Below the pieces are notes generated by a model. It searched no databases. It worked only from the letters and a program-made list of their open reading frames with translations, and had not been told where the DNA came from. A DNA stretch of 64,000 bases from Geobacter sp. AOG1 (GTDB lineage: Bacteria > Desulfobacterota > Desulfuromonadia > Geobacterales > Geobacteraceae): positions 1,748,513 through 1,812,512 of the forward strand of contig NZ_BLIZ01000001.1 of assembly GCF_019972315.1 (NCBI RefSeq), read 5' to 3'. Positions 34,575 to 42,947 of the stretch are shown here, in pieces. Each line of letters begins with the position of its first letter. Positions within the stretch are counted from its first letter, which is position 1. Made by a program: the position numbers and the translations under genes.

Positions 34575-34829
34575 TTACACCTCCTTCTCGATCAGGGCGC
34601 GAATGTCTTCTACTCGCCAGACAGTTGTTCTTGCGCTCAATTTTATGGCGGCTGGGTAACGACCTTTTTTGACGCCATCCCACCACGATGAACGTGAAAT
34701 AGGGATGATTGCCGGTGTCGGAGGGTCTGTCTTGCTGTCCCCGACGATCTGGGAGAGACGGAGATAACCCGTTTCCGGGAGCCCTCCCACGCGGCCATTC
34801 TTCTTGCGCTGCTTCGTGTTAACTTCCAT
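34575..34829 (-). CDS. AlpA-like excisionase/regulator
   Basis: This 84-residue protein has a winged-helix/HTH pattern (GYLRLSQIVGD, IPISRSSWWDGVKKGRYP, RTTVWRVEDIRALIEK) of the AlpA/MerR-like small DNA-binding proteins that control integrase or excision in P4-type elements. It is the first gene of the minus-strand operon. Its ATG sits inside one copy of the repeated GTTAACTTCC motif, so autoregulation by binding there is possible. Confidence 0.8.
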   Translation of the reverse strand: MEVNTKQRKKNGRVGGLPETGYLRLSQIVGDSKTDPPTPAIIPISRSSWWDGVKKGRYPAAIKLSARTTVWRVEDIRALIEKEV

Positions 34830-34862
34830 TGCTTTGCCCTTTCCGTGACGACGGCAGGGAAT

Positions 34863-34908
34863 AAAAAAACCCCGGCATCGACACAATAGAGTGTCAACAC
34901 CGGGGTTT
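34863..34908 (-). terminator. Rho-independent terminator (minus strand)
   Basis: ACCCCGGTGTTGACAC and GTGTCGATGCCGGGGT pair around a 6-base loop and are followed by seven T on the minus strand. It ends the transcript of the gene at 35010. Confidence 0.85.
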
Positions 34909-35009
34909 GTAATAGTCCTCTGGGAGGGTTTACTGCCCGCTGTTCGTTGGTTTTTCCGAAACTACATAGACGTAGGACGCAGCCTCACGCGTGAAGTATC
35001 GGCGTTAAA

Positions 35010-35528
35010 TTAAAAGTCGTGGTGGTGCTTGTGCCACTTCATTTCAACCCTGTTGCCGCGAATCGAAAGCAGCGATAGAGCCTTTCTGGAACCGTAACGC
35101 CCTGGGTCGTTCAAAAGCTTCTTAAGGGGGGCGCCAGGATGCTTTTTAAGGGCGCTCCAGACCTTATCCCGTGTCATTATCCACGAGAGGTATTCATCAC
35201 CCTCAAGGCCCCCATGTGTCTGTTCCGTGCAATCTGGCAATCCAGACAGTTTGCCGTTTAGGATATTGAAGGTAACGTGCCCACTCATTTCCTGTGCCAT
35301 GAATAGCGGCTTGCATATCATCTTGAGCAACGGGACAAGTTTCGCTTTTACGCCTGGGTCGCTTATGACGGGTTGACGCAGGCCACCTTGACCAAACATC
35401 AAGGGAATGGTGCCGCTGAAATTGTCGCCATGGCCACAGACCCTGGAAAGCTCTTTAACGAGGTCGGCAAGGGAAAGAGCATCCATTTCTGCTGTAATTG
35501 TTATATGTGTGTCAGTCATGTTTGACAT
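35010..35528 (-). CDS. Hypothetical protein of the element
   Basis: This 172-residue protein begins MSNMTDTHITITAEMD and ends in a His-rich tail (KWHKHHHDF). It has a Gly/Pro middle and no signal or membrane span. The ribosome binding site is weak; a start at the second Met is possible. Position between integrase and regulator is typical for satellite control or interference genes, but nothing in the sequence shows a function. Confidence 0.6.
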   Translation of the reverse strand: MSNMTDTHITITAEMDALSLADLVKELSRVCGHGDNFSGTIPLMFGQGGLRQPVISDPGVKAKLVPLLKMICKPLFMAQEMSGHVTFNILNGKLSGLPDCTEQTHGGLEGDEYLSWIMTRDKVWSALKKHPGAPLKKLLNDPGRYGSRKALSLLSIRGNRVEMKWHKHHHDF

Positions 35529-35623
35529 ACTACGTCCGAAGAAAAATGAATTTCAACAGTGAAGTATGTAGTTGTCCACAGCTGGCCGTTTTGACACGAT
35601 AATTTTTTTAGATCGTTGGTTTT

Positions 35624-36856
35624 CTACTCCGCCTTGCGTAACGGTATCACCTTCGCCCCGCTCTTGAGCCCGTCCAGGTAATCAGCCCATGTCTGCATCA
35701 TCTTCCGCCGTTCGGCAAGGTGCGCCGTGCGGTTGTAGGCTCTGCCGTTCGGGTCTTTCACGGCATGGGCAAGCTGATGTTCGATAATATCAGGCCGTAT
35801 CTGTAGCACTTCATCAAGGATGGTCCGTGCCATTGCACGGAAACCGTGGCCGGTCATGGTGTCTTTGTCAAACCCCATGCTACGGAGAGCGGCATTAATT
35901 GTGTTGTCGCTCATGCAGCGATGGAATGAGCGTAAGTTGGGAAACAAATAACGGCTACGGCCTGTTAATGCGTGAAGCTCACGCAGTATCTCTACTGCCT
36001 GTCGAGAGAGGGGGACAAGGTGTGCAACTCTCATCTTCATTCGTTCTGCAGGGATGTTTCTCTCTGCTGCGTCAAGGTCAAACTCTGACCATTCGGCTTC
36101 TCTTAATTCACCCGGGCGAACAAAGAGAAGGGGCGCAAGCTGGAAAGCGCATCTGACAACGAAAGTCCCCTTATACCCATCTATCGCTCTCAGGAGGTGG
36201 GCAACTTCTTTAGGGTCGGTTATTGCTGGATGGTGCTTTACTTTCACGGGGGTAAGTGCCCCCTTTAAATCTGCCGATGGGTCACGTTCAGCCCGTCCGG
36301 TAGCCACGGCATAGCGGAAAATCTGACCACATACAAACCTTGCCCGGTGTGCTGTTTCGTGTGCGCCCCGTGACTCAATCCGGCGAAGCACCGCCAAAAG
36401 TTCTGGAGGGGTGATTTCCCCGATGGGACGGTTCCCAAGTGTGAGGAATATGTCACGCTCAAGCCTCTGCATTGTTCTTTCGGCGTGGCCTTCTGTCCAT
36501 ATGGTTTTCTGCCGAGAGTGCCATTCACGAGCAACCACTTCAAAGCTGTTTTCTGATTCGGCAACCGTCGCGGCCTTCTGTGCCTTCTTCACTTCGCCTG
36601 GGTCAACACCGTTGGCCAGGAGCTTCTTTGCATCCTCCCGGCGCTGTCGTGCATCTGTAAGGGAGACTGCAGGGTATGCGCCGAATGCAGCCGTTTTCCT
36701 CTTTCCATTATGCCGATAGTCACAACGCCAGAGTTTACCTCCCGTGGTTGTGACGAGTAGATAGAGCCCACCGCCATCCGCAAGCTTGTAATCCTTCTCT
36801 TTAGGCTTCGCAGTCTTAACTCGCATTTCAGTCATCGGTTGGATATTCTTTGGCAT
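35624..36856 (-). CDS. int: P4-type tyrosine integrase
   Basis: This 410-residue site-specific recombinase has the N-terminal DUF4102/P4-integrase arm-binding domain (VKTAKPKEKDYKLADGGG; residues ~12-30) and a C-terminal catalytic domain. The catalytic residues are visible: Arg in RPGELREAEW, HGFR with the second Arg, His in HQLAH, and the Tyr nucleophile in AYNRTAH. The gene lies next to tRNA-Thr, its probable attachment target. Confidence 0.95.
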   Translation of the reverse strand: MPKNIQPMTEMRVKTAKPKEKDYKLADGGGLYLLVTTTGGKLWRCDYRHNGKRKTAAFGAYPAVSLTDARQRREDAKKLLANGVDPGEVKKAQKAATVAESENSFEVVAREWHSRQKTIWTEGHAERTMQRLERDIFLTLGNRPIGEITPPELLAVLRRIESRGAHETAHRARFVCGQIFRYAVATGRAERDPSADLKGALTPVKVKHHPAITDPKEVAHLLRAIDGYKGTFVVRCAFQLAPLLFVRPGELREAEWSEFDLDAAERNIPAERMKMRVAHLVPLSRQAVEILRELHALTGRSRYLFPNLRSFHRCMSDNTINAALRSMGFDKDTMTGHGFRAMARTILDEVLQIRPDIIEHQLAHAVKDPNGRAYNRTAHLAERRKMMQTWADYLDGLKSGAKVIPLRKAE

Positions 36857-36970
36857 TGGCGCACCCCCTTTTGACGGTATCCATTTTCCTGTGCTGACGG
36901 TATACCTCCATGCATACCGTCAAAACTGCTAGATTTAAGCATACCAGATAGGACAATGCTGGACAATTAA

Positions 36971-37003
36971 AAAAGAAAAAGCCCCGATTTCTCAGGGCTT
37001 TCT
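36971..37003 (-). terminator. Terminator downstream of tRNA-Thr
   Basis: On the minus strand AAGCCC...GGGGCTTTTTC plus further T's forms a Rho-independent terminator, about 35 bases past the tRNA 3' end and before the integrase gene. Confidence 0.75.
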
Positions 37004-37034
37004 GTACTGCTCCGGATGGTGCCGGATTTTAATT

Positions 37035-37110
37035 TGGAGCCACCTGCCGGAATCGAACCGGCGACCTATTGATTACGAATCAATTGCTCTACCATCTGAG
37101 CTAAGGTGGC
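37035..37110 (-). tRNA. tRNA-Thr (anticodon CGT)
   Basis: Read on the minus strand, the acceptor GCCACCT pairs with AGGTGGC, the D arm is GCTC/GAGC, the anticodon arm ATTGA-TTCGTAA-TCAAT shows anticodon CGT, and the T arm GCCGG-TTCGAAT-CCGGC is complete. CCA is encoded. Its 3' half serves as the attachment site of the adjacent element. Confidence 0.97.
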
Positions 37111-37314
37111 GGGTACCTGTTGTCAGCAACCCGTCAAGCGAAGCATATTTAATACTATTTCCTCGGGCAAGTCAACCCTCAAGGGCGTTTTGTGGCAGCC
37201 AAAAGTCTGGGGGATTGTTGCCACGACTCGATTTGATGGTGTCGGGAACTATGCTGCGGGTAGATGGTGGCAGGCGGACGGGCGTGTTCGATGAACTTGT
37301 CGTCAATAATGGCA

Positions 37315-39561
37315 TCAATTCAGGCGTATGTGGTAGACCGTGTCGGCTGGTGTGTCTGATGATGGGTTGATATCCGCATGCCTGCTGCCGGCGGTAATGA
37401 GCGCGGGCCCGGTTGCCCCGACGGAATCGGGGCCCTGCCGGCGGGAGTAGACCAGGGTGAACCGTACCACCCCATCAGCAGAAGCGGTTTTCTCGTTCAC
37501 ATAGTCAAAACGCCGCCCCTGGTTGGTTTCGATCGGCTGGGAGATGGTTACCGTTTCGCCAGGCCGAGCATGAACGATGATGGTGGTCCCGGGACAGAAC
37601 TCATAGATCTTGAGCCGCTTGACTTCCCAGGGGAACCCTCCAACCTTGGCATTTGAAGGCGATTCGTGGACCATCCTGACCCCTTCCACTGCCCGAAACG
37701 TGAATCCTCCCAGCATGCGCTGGCTTCCGTCCGCGAAGAAGAGACGGGAGGAGACAAGGTCAAAGGCTTCAGCCGTGGGAGAATACGCGTTGCCGTTGCC
37801 AGGCTGCCGATCGAAGAAATGTCCTTGCCTGCCGATCAGGCGTGCGTACATGGGGATATCGCCGATCACCTTATCGACAATCAGGTAGCGGACTCCGTTT
37901 TTGCGCAGGACAGCGGCCATCTCGTCGTCGTTTCGGGCCAGCATGAACGAGGCTGCCTCTGCCATGCCGTGGGTTTCAGTGCCGTAATTGGTGGCGACTG
38001 AGGGGCGCTGGGCAACGGTCTCGATCCAGCCACCGTAGTCCCATCGGGCCATAACGCCGTAATCCGGAAACTGCTGGGGCCGAAGCGGGTCTCCGGCCGG
38101 TGGCGTGTGCTCGCGCAGCCAGATCATTGTCTCTTCAATATCCCCCCGGAAGGGGAAGGCTATTCCCGTCCGTGCCAGAGCAGTGTCGAAACCGATTGTC
38201 GGAGCAAGGACAACGACAAGGAGAATGGCTGCCCAGGTTTTTTTTGCACAGTCAGAGATTGACATCCGTCGGGCAATGTGGTTGGCCAGGATATGGAACG
38301 CAACCCCTCCCATGGCTGCGCAGGCAAGGGCAAAATATGCGCTGAACCGCTCCCTGAGAGTTGCAAGAAGGAGGGTGTACATTCCCAAGATAATGAGCTG
38401 GCGCCGCAAGGGTAAGGGGATGCTTGGCGTTTTCAGGAGAAAAGGAATGGTGAGAGGCACCAGCAGCGACGTAAAACCGAAATTGCGCAGCCATCCCGTT
38501 ATTCCTCCTGGCCGCTGATACTGGGATATGGAATCGAGCCAGCTGTTTCCTCCGCTGAAGAGCTGGAGCCACAACGCATCTCGCGAGGTCAGTGCAATCA
38601 GGAGGGCCGCCGCAACAAGAAGTCCCAGGCAGGTGATGCCGAATTGTTTCCGGACGCCGTGGCGGGCAGATATTACAGCTGCGGAGAGAAATAGGGCCGC
38701 TGCTGCAAATAACGCAACGTGAAACCAGGAGACGATGGTGGCACTGAAAACGCCGGCGGTTCCCCATATGTCGCTCACGCAGATGACGGCGATGAGCAGG
38801 GTAGCTGTCAGGTACATCAACACCCCTCCTTGCGCCGTCCGGAGCGGCTCGTCGTCCGGGGACTCCATGAAGATGCCGGCCGTCAGGTCGAGGCCAATGA
38901 CGACAAGGGGGAGAGCCGCACCTCGCCAGAGTGTGAGAAATACGGCGCTGAGAACGCCGGCGGCAATCCAGCGTCGAGTGCTCCCGTGTCCGTTTCTGGC
39001 ATCCATAGAGAGTTGGAAGATGAGAAGAAAGAAGAGTGGTTCGATCATTTCGTTGTCGAAGCGACCAAGAACAGTTGTCTCGATATGTGCCGGAAGCAGG
39101 GCAAGCAAGCCGCCGGCAAGCAGGGCCGGAGTCCGGCCGATGCGGCTGACGAGGGAGCGATAGAGGATGACGACGGTTATTCCGCCGATCAGGGGAGGGA
39201 TAACGGCGATGAGATGGGCAAGAGACTGCTGCAGGTCGTGGACGGTGCGAAAGGGCAATGCCAGTGCCGCGATAACATACTCCATGGCTGGCGGGGAAAT
39301 CACACCCGTTCCAACCGGGAATCCCTGGAAATAATCATGGACACGGGGAGACGGGAAGGCCAGCAGGTAGACCATGATTTTGCGTAGCCGGATGTAGCAG
39401 TCAGGATCGAAAAGATAGACCTGCCCCGCCGAGAACACCTGCGACCAGGGAAGGCACCGGATCACGACAGCGAGCAGGAAAAGAAGGGCCGCATCCAGCC
39501 GCTTGCCGGTTGACCGTAGTGATCCTGCGGGAGAAGCGGATAGTTCTTGGGTGGTAGTCAT
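37315..39561 (-). CDS. STT3/PglB-type oligosaccharyltransferase
   Basis: This 748-residue inner-membrane enzyme should transfer lipid-linked glycans to asparagine. About 11-13 hydrophobic spans fill residues 25-460. Visible motifs are DPDCYIR (52-58, first acidic metal-binding loop), GRFDNEMIEP (167-176), RERF (403-406) and the sequon-binding WDYG (507-510, preceded by R rather than W). The loop motif that is TIxE/SVSE in studied enzymes reads SISQ at 344-347. A periplasmic C-terminal domain follows. It is alone, without the rest of a glycan pathway. Confidence 0.88.
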   Translation of the reverse strand: MTTTQELSASPAGSLRSTGKRLDAALLFLLAVVIRCLPWSQVFSAGQVYLFDPDCYIRLRKIMVYLLAFPSPRVHDYFQGFPVGTGVISPPAMEYVIAALALPFRTVHDLQQSLAHLIAVIPPLIGGITVVILYRSLVSRIGRTPALLAGGLLALLPAHIETTVLGRFDNEMIEPLFFLLIFQLSMDARNGHGSTRRWIAAGVLSAVFLTLWRGAALPLVVIGLDLTAGIFMESPDDEPLRTAQGGVLMYLTATLLIAVICVSDIWGTAGVFSATIVSWFHVALFAAAALFLSAAVISARHGVRKQFGITCLGLLVAAALLIALTSRDALWLQLFSGGNSWLDSISQYQRPGGITGWLRNFGFTSLLVPLTIPFLLKTPSIPLPLRRQLIILGMYTLLLATLRERFSAYFALACAAMGGVAFHILANHIARRMSISDCAKKTWAAILLVVVLAPTIGFDTALARTGIAFPFRGDIEETMIWLREHTPPAGDPLRPQQFPDYGVMARWDYGGWIETVAQRPSVATNYGTETHGMAEAASFMLARNDDEMAAVLRKNGVRYLIVDKVIGDIPMYARLIGRQGHFFDRQPGNGNAYSPTAEAFDLVSSRLFFADGSQRMLGGFTFRAVEGVRMVHESPSNAKVGGFPWEVKRLKIYEFCPGTTIIVHARPGETVTISQPIETNQGRRFDYVNEKTASADGVVRFTLVYSRRQGPDSVGATGPALITAGSRHADINPSSDTPADTVYHIRLN

Positions 39562-39661
39562 GGCAATGAATACGGTATGCCGAGGTATTTCATCCCCCGC
39601 ACCGGGTTATGCCTGGCGCGGGGGATGTGTTTGAGTGCCGGATCGGGTTGCACCGAGGTTG

Positions 39662-40963
39662 TCACCCCTTGGCTGCCTGTTTCTCCATGGCGTCGTCCAT
39701 CACCTTGTAGGCGCAGAACTCGCCGCACATGGTGCAGGCGCCGTGGTCGGCGACTCCCGATTCTGCCCGAAGCCGCCGCGCCTTCTCCGGATCGAGAGCG
39801 ATGTCGAACTGCCCCTCCCAGTCAAGCTTTTTCCGGCATTTTGCCATCCGGAGGTCCTTCTCCATCGCCCCCTTCACACCCTTGGCAATGTCGGCTGCGT
39901 GGGCGGCGATGCGGGAGGCGATGACCCCCTCGCGCACGTCCTCCACGCTCGGGAGCCGCAGGTGCTCGCTCGGCGTCACGTAACAGAGGAAGTCGGCGCC
40001 GGCCGCGGCGGCGATGGCCCCGCCGATGGCACAGGTGATATGGTCGTAGCCGGGGGCGATGTCGGTGACCAGCGGTCCGAGCACATAGAAGGGTGCCCCG
40101 TGGCAGAGCCGCTTCTGCAGCAGGATGTTGGCCTCGATCTGGTTGAGGGGCACATGTCCCGGCCCCTCGATCATCACCTGCACCCCCGCCTCCTGGGCAC
40201 GCTGGGTAAGCTCCCCCAGTATGATCAGTTCGTGGATCTGGGCCCGGTCGGTGGCGTCGGCGAGGCAGCCGGGGCGGAAACCATCACCCAGCGACAGGGT
40301 CATGTCGTATTCCCGGACGATCTCCAACAGCCGGTCGAAGTGCTCGAACAGCGGATTTTCCTTGTTGTTGTAGGCCATCCATTCCACGGTGAAGGCACCG
40401 CCGCGGGAGACCACGTCCATGATCCGTCCTTCGTTCTTCATCCGCTCCACGGTGCTCCGGGTCACGCCGCAGTGGACAGTGATGAAGTCCACCCCGTCCT
40501 CGGCGTGCTTGATGACCCCGGCGAAGATGTCGTCCACGCCCATGTCGACGATGGCCTTGTTCTTGGTCCGGACGGCGTCGAGGGCGGCCTGGTAGAGGGG
40601 GACGGAACCGATGCAGGCGCTGGTTTCGGCGATGATGGCGCGGCGTATCTCGTCCACCGGGCCGCCGGTGGAGAGGTCCATGATGGCGTCGGCGCCGTGA
40701 TGTACTGCGGTGCGCGCCTTTTCCAGTTCCTTGCTGATGTCCAGGTCGTCGGCGGAGGTGCCGATGTTGGCGTTAACCTTGGTGCGGAGACCTTTCCCCA
40801 CGGCCAGGGGTCGGCCGTTGCCATGTTTCACGTTATGACAGATGATGATGTTTCCGGCGGTTATGCCGTCGCGGATGAATTCGGGGGATACCCCTTCGGC
40901 CAGGGCCGCCTCTTTCATCTTGTCGGTTATGATGCCCTTCCGGGCGTAATCAAGTTGTGTCAT
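39662..40963 (-). CDS. thiC: Phosphomethylpyrimidine synthase
   Basis: This 433-residue radical-SAM enzyme converts aminoimidazole ribotide to the thiamine pyrimidine HMP-P. The C-terminal CTMCGEFC motif binds the 4Fe-4S cluster. Length fits the shorter anaerobe-type ThiC (about 430 residues). AGGAG precedes the ATG, and immediately upstream sits one arm of a hexamer repeat. It is the last gene of the riboswitch-controlled thi operon. Confidence 0.96.
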   Translation of the reverse strand: MTQLDYARKGIITDKMKEAALAEGVSPEFIRDGITAGNIIICHNVKHGNGRPLAVGKGLRTKVNANIGTSADDLDISKELEKARTAVHHGADAIMDLSTGGPVDEIRRAIIAETSACIGSVPLYQAALDAVRTKNKAIVDMGVDDIFAGVIKHAEDGVDFITVHCGVTRSTVERMKNEGRIMDVVSRGGAFTVEWMAYNNKENPLFEHFDRLLEIVREYDMTLSLGDGFRPGCLADATDRAQIHELIILGELTQRAQEAGVQVMIEGPGHVPLNQIEANILLQKRLCHGAPFYVLGPLVTDIAPGYDHITCAIGGAIAAAAGADFLCYVTPSEHLRLPSVEDVREGVIASRIAAHAADIAKGVKGAMEKDLRMAKCRKKLDWEGQFDIALDPEKARRLRAESGVADHGACTMCGEFCAYKVMDDAMEKQAAKG

Positions 40964-40974
40964 ATAAGGCTCCT

Positions 40975-41000
40975 AGGTAAAGGTAGAGGTAAAGGTAAAG
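40975..41000. repeat. Hexamer array AGGTAA next to thiC
   Basis: Four units AGGTAA/AGGTAG occur at exact 6-base spacing, 12 bases upstream of the thiC start. The array is the inverse of 41379-41398 on the other side of the four-helix-bundle gene. Confidence 0.9.
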
Positions 41001-41006
41001 AAAAAT

Positions 41007-41372
41007 CTAGGCTGCAGTGTCGCGCAGTGAATTAATGATTTTGTTGATTTCGTGGTAGAGACCATTCAACGCTTCATCCATGGTTGTTGAATCTTCTTTC
41101 GTCATATATCCGACTCTTACAGCGTAGTCGAGATGGCTCTGGGTTTCAGTCAGGGAGCCACGAGCGTTATAGTAAAAATTGATCTTATCCAGTGTGTGCT
41201 TCCTTCCGTAACCTTCGGCAATATTGGCGGATATGCTGAGGGCTGACCGGCGGATTTGAGAGGTGAATCCGTAATCTTCCTTTTTCGGAAGGTTGTCAGT
41301 GAGGGCATGGACTTTTTCGGCAAGTGCGATGGCATGCTGCCACGCCGGCATGTCTTTGAAAGATTTGAACAT
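41007..41372 (-). CDS. Four-helix-bundle (S23/Avd-like) protein
   Basis: This 121-residue protein fits the four-helix-bundle family first met as the product of 23S rRNA intervening sequences and as Avd in diversity-generating retroelements: FKSFKDMPAWQHAI...LTDNLPKKEDYGFTSQIRRSALSISANIAEG...E..SHLDYA. No reverse transcriptase or template repeat lies nearby, so it is a stand-alone copy. It is inserted between thiED and thiC with inverted hexamer arrays on both sides, and has no obvious link to thiamine. Confidence 0.9.
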   Translation of the reverse strand: MFKSFKDMPAWQHAIALAEKVHALTDNLPKKEDYGFTSQIRRSALSISANIAEGYGRKHTLDKINFYYNARGSLTETQSHLDYAVRVGYMTKEDSTTMDEALNGLYHEINKIINSLRDTAA

Positions 41373-41378
41373 GCAGTC

Positions 41379-41398
41379 CTCTACCTTTACCTTTACCT
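41379..41398. repeat. Hexamer array CTTTAC next to thiED
   Basis: CTCTAC, CTTTAC, CTTTAC follow at 6-base spacing. The thiED stop codon lies inside the array (minus strand AGGTAA). It is the inverted partner of 40975-41000. Confidence 0.85.
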
Positions 41399-42862
41399 GT
41401 TTTCTCGTGCTGCCAGAAAATGATTCACCGGCCCATGCCCTTTCCCCAAGGGCTGGGCGAGCTTGATGGCGGCGGTGATGAACTCCTTGGCCCGGGCAAC
41501 CGCAGTGGGGAGAGGTTCCCCCTGGGCGAGGAAGGTGGCGATGGCGGAGGCGAGGGTACAGCCGGTGCCGTGGGTGTTCTTGGTCAGGATACGGGGGGCC
41601 GGGTAACGGGTGAAGGCGCTGCCGTCATAGAGGATATCCACCGCCGTTCCGTCGGGGAGATGCCCCCCCTTGATCAACACGCTACGGACCCCCAGTCGGT
41701 GGATGCGCCGGGCCGCCTCTTCCATCCCCGCTTCGTCCATGATGGAAAGCCCCGTCAGCTTTTCCGCTTCCGGTACGTTGGGGGTGAGGAGGTAGGTGAG
41801 GGGGAGAAGCCGCGCCTTCAGGGTCGTAACGGCGGTGGCATCGATGAGGCTGGCCCCCCCCTTGGCGAGCATCACCGGATCGACCACTACGATGCGCCGG
41901 CCGAACTCCTGGAGCCGGTCCGCTACCACCTGGACGATCTCCGCCGAATAGAGCATGCCGGTCTTTACCACGTCCACCGGGATGTCGCTCAGGACGGCCG
42001 TGAACTGCTCTCCCACGAAGTCGGTCGGGACGCCGTGGATGCCGGCTACCCCCCGGGTGTTCTGGGCGGTGAGGGCGGTAATGACCGAGGCGCCGTAACT
42101 GCCGAGGAGGGAGATAGTCTTCAGGTCGGCCTGGATGCCGGCGCCTCCTCCCGAATCGCTGCCGGCAACGGTCAGCACCACCCCGCGCGGCAGGGGGGCC
42201 TTCCGGTTGAAGAGGAGGGAGAGTTCGGCGGTGGCCAGGGCGGGTTCCTTCTGCCCGAGTACCCCGGAAATGACGGCAACCGCGTCGGCGCCGCTGTCGA
42301 TGACCCGCGTCCCGTTATCCCTGTTGATGCCGCCGATGGCGACGATGGGAATGCCGATGTGCGGCCTGACGTCCGCCAGGGTTTCCGGGCCGACCAGATG
42401 CTCGATGTCCTTGCTGCCGGTCGGATACATGGCGCCAAAACCGATGTAGTCGGCGCCGGCAGCTTCCGCCCGTTGCGCCTCTTCCAGGTTGTGGGTGGAG
42501 ACGCCGATGAGCTTCCTTGCCCCCAGGATTTTCCGGGCTTCCGCCAGGTCGCCGTCTTCCTGACCCAGGTGCACACCGTCCGCGTCGAGCTCCCGCGCCA
42601 AGTGCACATCGTCGTTGACGATAAAGGTAACTCCCGCCGTGGCGCACATCTGCCGCAGTTCCCGTCCCAGTTCGACTTTGGCTGCCCCGTCCCGCTCCTT
42701 GTTCCGGTACTGGAGCACGGAGATGCCGCCGGCGATGGTCTCTTGGACCCTTTCCGGGAGGCGGTTCCCCTGATCGGTAACGAGGTAGACCCCCCTGATC
42801 CGGGTTTCGGTCGTCCCTCGGTCCACCACGAGTTTGAGAAAATCCTGACTGCGCTTCATCAT
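41393..42862 (-). CDS. thiED: ThiE-ThiD fusion: thiamine-P synthase / HMP-P kinase
   Basis: This protein of about 489 residues joins two enzymes. The N-terminal ThiE part (about 20-225) has GVYLVTDQG, VLQYRNKERD and VNDDVHLAREL, and couples HMP-PP with thiazole phosphate. The C-terminal ThiD part (about 230-480) has TVAGSDSGGGAGIQADLKT and NTHGTGCTLASAIA, and makes HMP-PP. An open frame extends to 42931 but runs through the riboswitch terminator, so translation must start downstream of it; ATG 42862 or 42859 is the likely start. The two fused steps are consecutive in the pathway. Confidence 0.93.
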   Translation of the reverse strand: MMKRSQDFLKLVVDRGTTETRIRGVYLVTDQGNRLPERVQETIAGGISVLQYRNKERDGAAKVELGRELRQMCATAGVTFIVNDDVHLARELDADGVHLGQEDGDLAEARKILGARKLIGVSTHNLEEAQRAEAAGADYIGFGAMYPTGSKDIEHLVGPETLADVRPHIGIPIVAIGGINRDNGTRVIDSGADAVAVISGVLGQKEPALATAELSLLFNRKAPLPRGVVLTVAGSDSGGGAGIQADLKTISLLGSYGASVITALTAQNTRGVAGIHGVPTDFVGEQFTAVLSDIPVDVVKTGMLYSAEIVQVVADRLQEFGRRIVVVDPVMLAKGGASLIDATAVTTLKARLLPLTYLLTPNVPEAEKLTGLSIMDEAGMEEAARRIHRLGVRSVLIKGGHLPDGTAVDILYDGSAFTRYPAPRILTKNTHGTGCTLASAIATFLAQGEPLPTAVARAKEFITAAIKLAQPLGKGHGPVNHFLAARENR

Positions 42863-42884
42863 TATCTCGAAATAGCGGACTTGA

Positions 42885-42919
42885 GAAACAAAAAGCCGCG
42901 AATTAAAATGTTCGCGGCT
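42885..42919 (-). terminator. Riboswitch expression-platform terminator
   Basis: On the minus strand AGCCGCGAA-loop-TTCGCGGCT is followed by TTTTTGTTT. It sits between the TPP aptamer and the thiED start, so TPP binding probably leads to early termination. Confidence 0.85.
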
Positions 42920-42947
42920 CTCCACTGTCAACGGTCAGGGGATGGGG

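Larger units (their letters stand above)
30524..37057. mobile_element. tRNA-Thr-integrated element, phage-satellite-like
   Basis: An integrase gene (35624-36856) is the gene nearest the 3' end of tRNA-Thr, and the other side ends in a degenerate direct copy of the tRNA 3' end. Between them are about eleven mostly small genes, including an AlpA-like regulator and a replisome-organizer-like protein. There are no capsid, tail, portal or terminase genes. That content fits a phage satellite or a strongly reduced prophage. Composition is visibly less GC-rich than the core. Confidence 0.8.

Noticed and set aside
37106-37294. 62-codon frame after tRNA-Thr
   Set aside because: No ribosome site, no homology sense in the translation, and it begins inside the complement of the tRNA.
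41007-41372. Avd of a diversity-generating retroelement
   Set aside because: The protein family fits, but there is no reverse transcriptase, template or variable repeat in the window.
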